Positions 60,173-64,000 of a stretch of DNA of 64,000 nt are shown in pieces. Below the pieces are notes generated by a model. The model had not been told where the DNA came from and ran no database searches. It saw nothing but the letters and a program-made list of their open reading frames with translations. Made by a program: the position numbers and the translations under genes. Source of the DNA: an uncultured Chelatococcus sp. GTDB taxonomy: Bacteria; Pseudomonadota; Alphaproteobacteria; Rhizobiales; Beijerinckiaceae. Numbering within the stretch: the first letter of the stretch is position 1; the number at the start of each line of letters is the position of its first letter. The stretch is taken from positions 54,511 through 118,510 of the forward strand of contig CALMIK010000089.1 in assembly GCA_937863995.1 (NCBI GenBank), given 5' to 3'.

Positions 60173-61270
60173 TCAATTGGCGAAGCGGAAGTGCAGCACG
60201 TCGCCGTCGGCCACCGGGTAGTCCTTGCCTTCCAGACGGAACTTCCCCGCCTCGCGCGCGCCCGACTCCCCCTTGTTGGCGACGTAGTCGTCGTAGGAAA
60301 CCGTCTCGGCGCGGATGAAGCCCTTTTCGAAATCGGAATGGATGACACCGGCCGCCTGCGGCGCACGGGTACCCGCCGTGATCGTCCAGGCGCGCGCCTC
60401 CTTGGGGCCGATGGTGAAATAGGTCAGCAGCCCGAGCAGCCCGTAGCCGGCGCGAATGACGCGGTTCAGTCCGGGCTCCGTCAGGCCGATGGCGTCGAGG
60501 TATTCGGTCTGCTCGGCGGGCGGCAGCACCGCGATCTCGCTCTCGATCTTGGCCGAGACCACCACCGCGACCGCTCCCTCTTCTTTCGCGCGGGCGAAGA
60601 CGCGGGCGGAAAAATCGTTGCCGGCTTCCGCCGAACCCTCATCGACATTGCAGACATAAAGCACGGGCTTGGCCGTCAGCAGGCCGAGCTGGGAAAACAC
60701 GCGCTCCTCTTCCGGCTTGAGCTCGACGAGGCGGGCCGGCTTGCCGTCGCGCAGCAGCGGCAGCGTGCGGTTGACGAGGTCGAGGATCTCCTTCGCCTCC
60801 TTGTCCTGGCCGCGCGCCTTCTTCTCCAGCGCGACGACGCGCTTCTCGAGGCTGTCGAGATCGGCGAGCATCAACTCGGTTTCGATGGTCTCGATGTCGT
60901 TGATCGGGTCGATGCGCCCTTCGACGTGGGTGATGTCGCCGTCCTCGAAGCAGCGCACCACATGGGCGATGGCGTCGACCTCGCGGATGTTGGCCAGGAA
61001 CTGGTTGCCGAGCCCCTCGCCGCGCGAGGCGCCGCGCACGAGGCCGGCGATATCGACGAAGGTCAGGCGCGTCGGGATGATCTGGGCCGAGCCGGCGATG
61101 GCAGCCAGCACATCGAGGCGCGGATCGGGCACGGCGACGTCGCCGACGTTCGGCTCGATGGTGCAGAACGGATAATTCGCCGCCTGCGCGGCCGCGGTCT
61201 GCGTCAGCGCGTTGAAAAGTGTGGACTTGCCGACGTTAGGCAGTCCGACGATGCCGCATTTGAAACCCAT
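60173..61270 (-). CDS. ychF: Redox-regulated ATPase YchF
   Basis: A 365-residue OBG-family P-loop protein. The Walker A is GLPNVGKSTLF near residue 8, followed by DIAGLVRGASRGEGLGNQFLANIREVDAI with the G3/switch region, and a G4 variant in VLYVCNVDEG. The C-terminal TGS domain has TYFTIGPKEARAWTI. It binds ATP rather than GTP and acts in translation and stress responses. GAGGGATC precedes the ATG. It is 121 bases downstream of pth, the usual rplY-pth-ychF order. Confidence 0.95.
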   Translation of the reverse strand: MGFKCGIVGLPNVGKSTLFNALTQTAAAQAANYPFCTIEPNVGDVAVPDPRLDVLAAIAGSAQIIPTRLTFVDIAGLVRGASRGEGLGNQFLANIREVDAIAHVVRCFEDGDITHVEGRIDPINDIETIETELMLADLDSLEKRVVALEKKARGQDKEAKEILDLVNRTLPLLRDGKPARLVELKPEEERVFSQLGLLTAKPVLYVCNVDEGSAEAGNDFSARVFARAKEEGAVAVVVSAKIESEIAVLPPAEQTEYLDAIGLTEPGLNRVIRAGYGLLGLLTYFTIGPKEARAWTITAGTRAPQAAGVIHSDFEKGFIRAETVSYDDYVANKGESGAREAGKFRLEGKDYPVADGDVLHFRFAN

Positions 61271-61391
61271 GATCCCTCGCCAGCGGCGGCGCTGCGCCGC
61301 CTCCCTGATTGGAACGCCCCTAGAGCGGGGCGCATGATGCTGCGCGATGCATGCCCGACAGCGCCGGAGCCGTCAACCGCCTCGCCCGCCC

Positions 61392-62015
61392 TCACACGTT
61401 GCGGCGGCCGCCTGCCGGGCCGGCAGCCTTCTCGTCGGTCCAGCCCCGCCCTTCCATGGCGAGATGCACCTTGTTCTGGAACGAAGCGTCCTCGCCGCCC
61501 GCGAGCAGCGGCGCGCTGTCGGCAATGGCGCGCGAAAGGTCATCGACCCATTCCATCTCGGCCTTGGAGAAGTCGCCCAGCACATAGCCGTGGACGCGCG
61601 CCTTGTCGCCGGGATGGCCGATGCCGAGCCGCACGCGCCTGTAGTCGTTGCCGAGGTGGGCGGTGATCGAGCGCAACCCGTTGTGACCGGCGTTGCCGCC
61701 GCCTGTCTTGATGCGCAGCTTGGCCGGCGCGAGATCGAGCTCGTCGTGGAGCACCGCGATGTCGCCGAGCGGAATCTTGTAGAACTGCGCCGCCTCGACC
61801 ACCGAACGGCCGGACTCGTTCATATAGGTCTGGGGCAGCAGCAGCAGCGCGCGCTGCGAGCCGAGCAGCGCTTCGCTCGCCAGTCCCTGAAAGCGCTTGC
61901 GCCAGGGCGCTCCGTTGTGCGCGCGGGCGATGGCCTCCACCGCCATGAAACCGATGTTGTGGCGGTTGCGCGCATAGCCGTCACCCGGATTGCCAAGTCC
62001 CACGATGAGCTTCAT
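61392..62015 (-). CDS. pth: Peptidyl-tRNA hydrolase
   Basis: A 207-residue esterase that frees tRNA from drop-off peptidyl-t[31 protein letters not shown] carries the catalytic His in RHNIGF, and [26 protein letters not shown] holds the catalytic Asp and substrate loop. The C-terminus is slightly basic and extended compared with E. coli. It is downstream of rplY and a terminator-like hairpin. Confidence 0.95.
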   Translation of the reverse strand: MKLIVGLGNPGDGYARNRHNIGFMAVEAIARAHNGAPWRKRFQGLASEALLGSQRALLLLPQTYMNESGRSVVEAAQFYKIPLGDIAVLHDELDLAPAKLRIKTGGGNAGHNGLRSITAHLGNDYRRVRLGIGHPGDKARVHGYVLGDFSKAEMEWVDDLSRAIADSAPLLAGGEDASFQNKVHLAMEGRGWTDEKAAGPAGGRRNV

Positions 62016-62130
62016 GATTCCACGATGCGTTTCATGGTCAGACGGTGAACCCGATCGCTACGGCATTTGGATGTGTCGTTGGAACACAGAAATGCTTTGG
62101 CTTTTTGATTTGAGTGTTTTCAGGCGGCTG

Positions 62131-62161
62131 AAAAACGGGAAGGGACAGCCGCCCCTTCCCG
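62131..62161 (-). terminator. Terminator between rplY and pth
   Basis: CGGGAAGGG (62136-62144) and CCCTTCCCG (62153-62161) pair perfectly with an 8-base loop. On the minus strand five U residues follow (62135-62131). It begins 9 bases after the rplY stop. Partial read-through into pth is possible. Confidence 0.85.
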
Positions 62162-62170
62162 CAAAGAGGA

Positions 62171-62776
62171 TCACGCCTCGGCGGTCTCGGCCGCGCCCTC
62201 GTCGGAGACGGTCGGCGCGAGGACGGCGACGACCGGCTCGGTGCGGTCGGCAGTCGGGGCGAGCTCGACGCCGCGCGGCAGCACGACCGCGTCAACGTGG
62301 ATCGAATCGCCGATCTCGAGCTTGGTCACGTCGACCTCGATCGCGTCCGGGATGGAGTCCGGCTCGACCAGGACCGCCACCTTGTGGTGGACGATGTTGA
62401 GCGTGCCGCCGTTCTTGACGCCCGGAGCGACGTCCTCGCCGATGACGTGCAGCGGCACCTCGACCTCGATCTTCGCGCCTTTGGCGACGCGCAGGAAGTC
62501 GACGTGCAGCGGGAAGTCCTTCACCTTGTCGAGCTGGTAGTCGCGCGGAATGACGCGCGTCTTCTGGCCGTCGACATCGATCTCGAACAGCGTGCTCAGG
62601 AAGCCGCCGGCGTAGATCAGGCGCTTGGTTTCGTTGAAATCGATTGAAATCGGCTGTGCGGGGGTGCCGAGACCGTAGATGACGGCCGGCACGCGGCCCT
62701 GACGGCGGATTGCACGGGCGGCCCCCTTGCCAACTCCCTCGCGCGCCGTGGCGTTAAGCTGTTTCGCAGCGGACAT
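62171..62776 (-). CDS. rplY: 50S ribosomal protein L25/general stress protein Ctc
   Basis: A 201-residue L25 of the long Ctc type, binding 5S rRNA. The N-terminal domain contains GKGAARAIRRQGRVPAVIYG and RVIPRDYQLDKVKDFPLHVDF. The TL5/Ctc C-terminal domain has IPDAIEVDVTKLEIGDSIHV and ends with an acidic Ala/Glu tail. GAGGATAAG is the ribosome binding site. It has its own upstream promoter and a downstream terminator. Confidence 0.95.
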   Translation of the reverse strand: MSAAKQLNATAREGVGKGAARAIRRQGRVPAVIYGLGTPAQPISIDFNETKRLIYAGGFLSTLFEIDVDGQKTRVIPRDYQLDKVKDFPLHVDFLRVAKGAKIEVEVPLHVIGEDVAPGVKNGGTLNIVHHKVAVLVEPDSIPDAIEVDVTKLEIGDSIHVDAVVLPRGVELAPTADRTEPVVAVLAPTVSDEGAAETAEA

Positions 62777-62942
62777 GAACTTATCCTCAAAAACGTCAAA
62801 CGCGCCCGCGCGGCCTCAGGCCACGAGAGCGCAACATTGTTGCCTAAACCAAAATGCAAAGGGCCGCGCAGGATGCACGGCCGTGGGCATTCCGGTCCAT
62901 GAAGCGCCCGTGCCTCCAAGGGTGTCACGCGGGCGCACCAGC

Positions 62943-62970
62943 TTTATAAAGCTTTTGCGCCGAAAAACAA
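62943..62970 (-). promoter_or_regulatory. Candidate promoter of rplY
   Basis: On the minus strand, TTGTTT (62970-62965), a 16-base spacer and TATAAA (62948-62943). The -10 lies inside a perfect 14-base palindrome, AGCTTTA/TAAAGCT (62940-62953). The remaining leader to the rplY start is about 160 bases long and holds no gene. Confidence 0.55.
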
Positions 62971-62983
62971 CCCGCGGGCGGGC

Positions 62984-63565
62984 TCAATCTTCCGGCGGAA
63001 GCGGCAGGCGGCGCATCATGAAACGCGCCTCGTCGTCATAGCTTCGCAGGGCGGCCGCGATGCTGCGGCTCTCGACGATGTCGAACCCTTGCCGGCGCCA
63101 GAACGGCACCGACGCGTTCACCGCCACGAGCGACAAGTCCGAGAGGCCGATGGCCTGCGTGTGCGCGGCGAGGTCCGCCACCGCCCGCGCGCCGGCTCCG
63201 CTACCGCGCGCCAGCGGCAACAGGGCGAGATCGTGGATGTAGAATGTCGCCGGGAATGTCGGCATCGCGCCGAGCAGGCTGTCGAGCTTCGGCGGCGTCA
63301 TCGGATGCCACGGATGGCTCACGACATAGCCCGCCATCGTGTCGCCCACCTCGAGCACACGAGAACCCGGCGCATAAAGGCGCAGCCGCTCGGCGAAAAC
63401 CTCGATACGCTCGGGATAACCGGGATGCACCTCGCCGGCGATGACGAGGACCACCTCCAGATCGGCCGGCACCATGGGGCGCCAGACGAAGCGTTCGCGC
63501 GCCTGAGCGTCCCCGGCCTCGCGCCCGACGACGCCTGCATCCGCCGCACCTTGCGAAATCGTCAT
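62984..63565 (-). CDS. GNAT-family N-acetyltransferase
   Basis: A 193-residue acetyltransferase. FVWRPMVPADLEVVL near residue 26 is the first strand-helix, FYIHDLALLPLARGSGAGARAVADLA near 115 contains the acetyl-CoA loop ARGSGAG, and NASVPFWRRQGFDIVESR closes the fold. The substrate is unknown. It starts 9 bases after the def stop, so the two are probably co-transcribed; RimI-like N-terminal acetylation would fit the neighbour, but no RimI signature is seen. Confidence 0.82.
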   Translation of the reverse strand: MTISQGAADAGVVGREAGDAQARERFVWRPMVPADLEVVLVIAGEVHPGYPERIEVFAERLRLYAPGSRVLEVGDTMAGYVVSHPWHPMTPPKLDSLLGAMPTFPATFYIHDLALLPLARGSGAGARAVADLAAHTQAIGLSDLSLVAVNASVPFWRRQGFDIVESRSIAAALRSYDDEARFMMRRLPLPPED

Positions 63566-63574
63566 TTCTCCCCC

Positions 63575-64000
63575 TCACACCCCGCCGTGCGCGCCGCTCC
63601 CGCTAATATTCGAGTCCGGCTTGCCGTCCGCGTCGCCGCGCCCGCCCGTCCTCGCCGCCTTGGCGAACCTGCGGTTGACCCGGTCGCGCTTCAGCCTCGA
63701 CAGGTGATCGATGAACAGCACGCCGTTCAGGTGGTCGATCTCGTGCTGCAGACACGTCGCCAGCAGTCCGTCCGCGTCGATTTCCTGCGTTTTCCCGTCG
63801 AGATCTGTATAGCGTACACGGATTCGGGCGGGACGCTCCACATCCTCGAAATATTCGGGAATGGACAGGCAGCCTTCCTGATACACGCGGAACTCGTCAT
63901 CGCACGCCCACACGATCTCCGGGTTGATGACGGTCAGCGGCTGGCGTCCCTCTTCACGGCTGCCGACATCGATGACGAGCAGGCGCTTCGGCACGCCGAC
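63575..64000 (-). CDS. def: Peptide deformylase, C-terminal part (cut by window edge)
   Basis: The last 141 residues of the metalloenzyme that removes the N-formyl group from new proteins. The metal-binding EGCLSIP and [19 protein letters not shown] (HEIDH) are present. The frame is open beyond the right edge, and the first visible residues [11 protein letters not shown] match the middle of Def, so the GIGLAA motif lies outside. The tail is Lys/Arg/Gly-rich. Confidence 0.93.
   Translation of the reverse strand, partial: VGVPKRLLVIDVGSREEGRQPLTVINPEIVWACDDEFRVYQEGCLSIPEYFEDVERPARIRVRYTDLDGKTQEIDADGLLATCLQHEIDHLNGVLFIDHLSRLKRDRVNRRFAKAARTGGRGDADGKPDSNISGSGAHGGV

Overview
The window is GC-rich, densely coded bacterial chromosome and fits an alphaproteobacterium, most likely of the order Hyphomicrobiales (Rhizobiales). 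The signs are a class I (archaeal-type) lysyl-tRNA synthetase, a long Ctc-type ribosomal protein L25 gene upstream of pth and ychF, the ppx-rlmE pair, a COG4111/NrtR-like regulator next to nadAB, and the overall gene content. The genus cannot be named from this sequence. Both ends cut a gene: lysK at the left and def at the right. I saw no rRNA, tRNA, CRISPR array, insertion sequence, integrase or prophage gene.

Layout. 1-9150: lysK (partial), a large aminopeptidase P, a beta-carbonic anhydrase, ispE with a secreted TPR protein, and glcD/glcE without glcF. 9250-12250: an exbB-exbD energy-transduction pair, a long AT-rich-containing gap, a 54-residue lipoprotein and a Nudix hydrolase. 12240-24990: the branched-chain amino-acid genes ilvD, ilvC, ilvN and ilvB, interrupted by a SIMPL-domain protein, a Pat-like acyl-CoA synthetase/acetyltransferase fusion, a DUF924 protein and a compositionally odd gene that looks like a bacterial inositol-polyphosphate-kinase-fold protein. 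ilvB has a leader peptide with consecutive Leu-Ile-Val codons and an attenuator.

25100-30713: an FkbM methyltransferase, nadC, a Nudix-like NAD regulator, nadA and nadB. Two matching inverted repeats lie at the nadAB promoter. 30739-39283: one long operon (DUF485, actP, DUF294 nucleotidyltransferase, small membrane protein, symporter-histidine kinase, receiver-only response regulator, PAS/DEDDh exonuclease) that resembles the acetate-sensing CrbS-type loci of gammaproteobacteria. 39600-49731: rlmE, ppx and an mdtABC multidrug efflux operon.

49713-64000: a gamma-glutamyl-type amidotransferase, exoD, an O-antigen-ligase-family protein, rpsD, murI, trmJ, glmS, glmU, a GtrA/GT2 pair, ychF, pth, rplY, an acetyltransferase and def. 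murI, glmS, glmU, the GT2/GtrA pair and the O-antigen-ligase-like protein together give this end a cell-envelope character.

The most unusual item is the 700-residue IPK-like protein at 18192-20294. The best-supported regulatory items are the ilvB attenuator and the nadAB operators.
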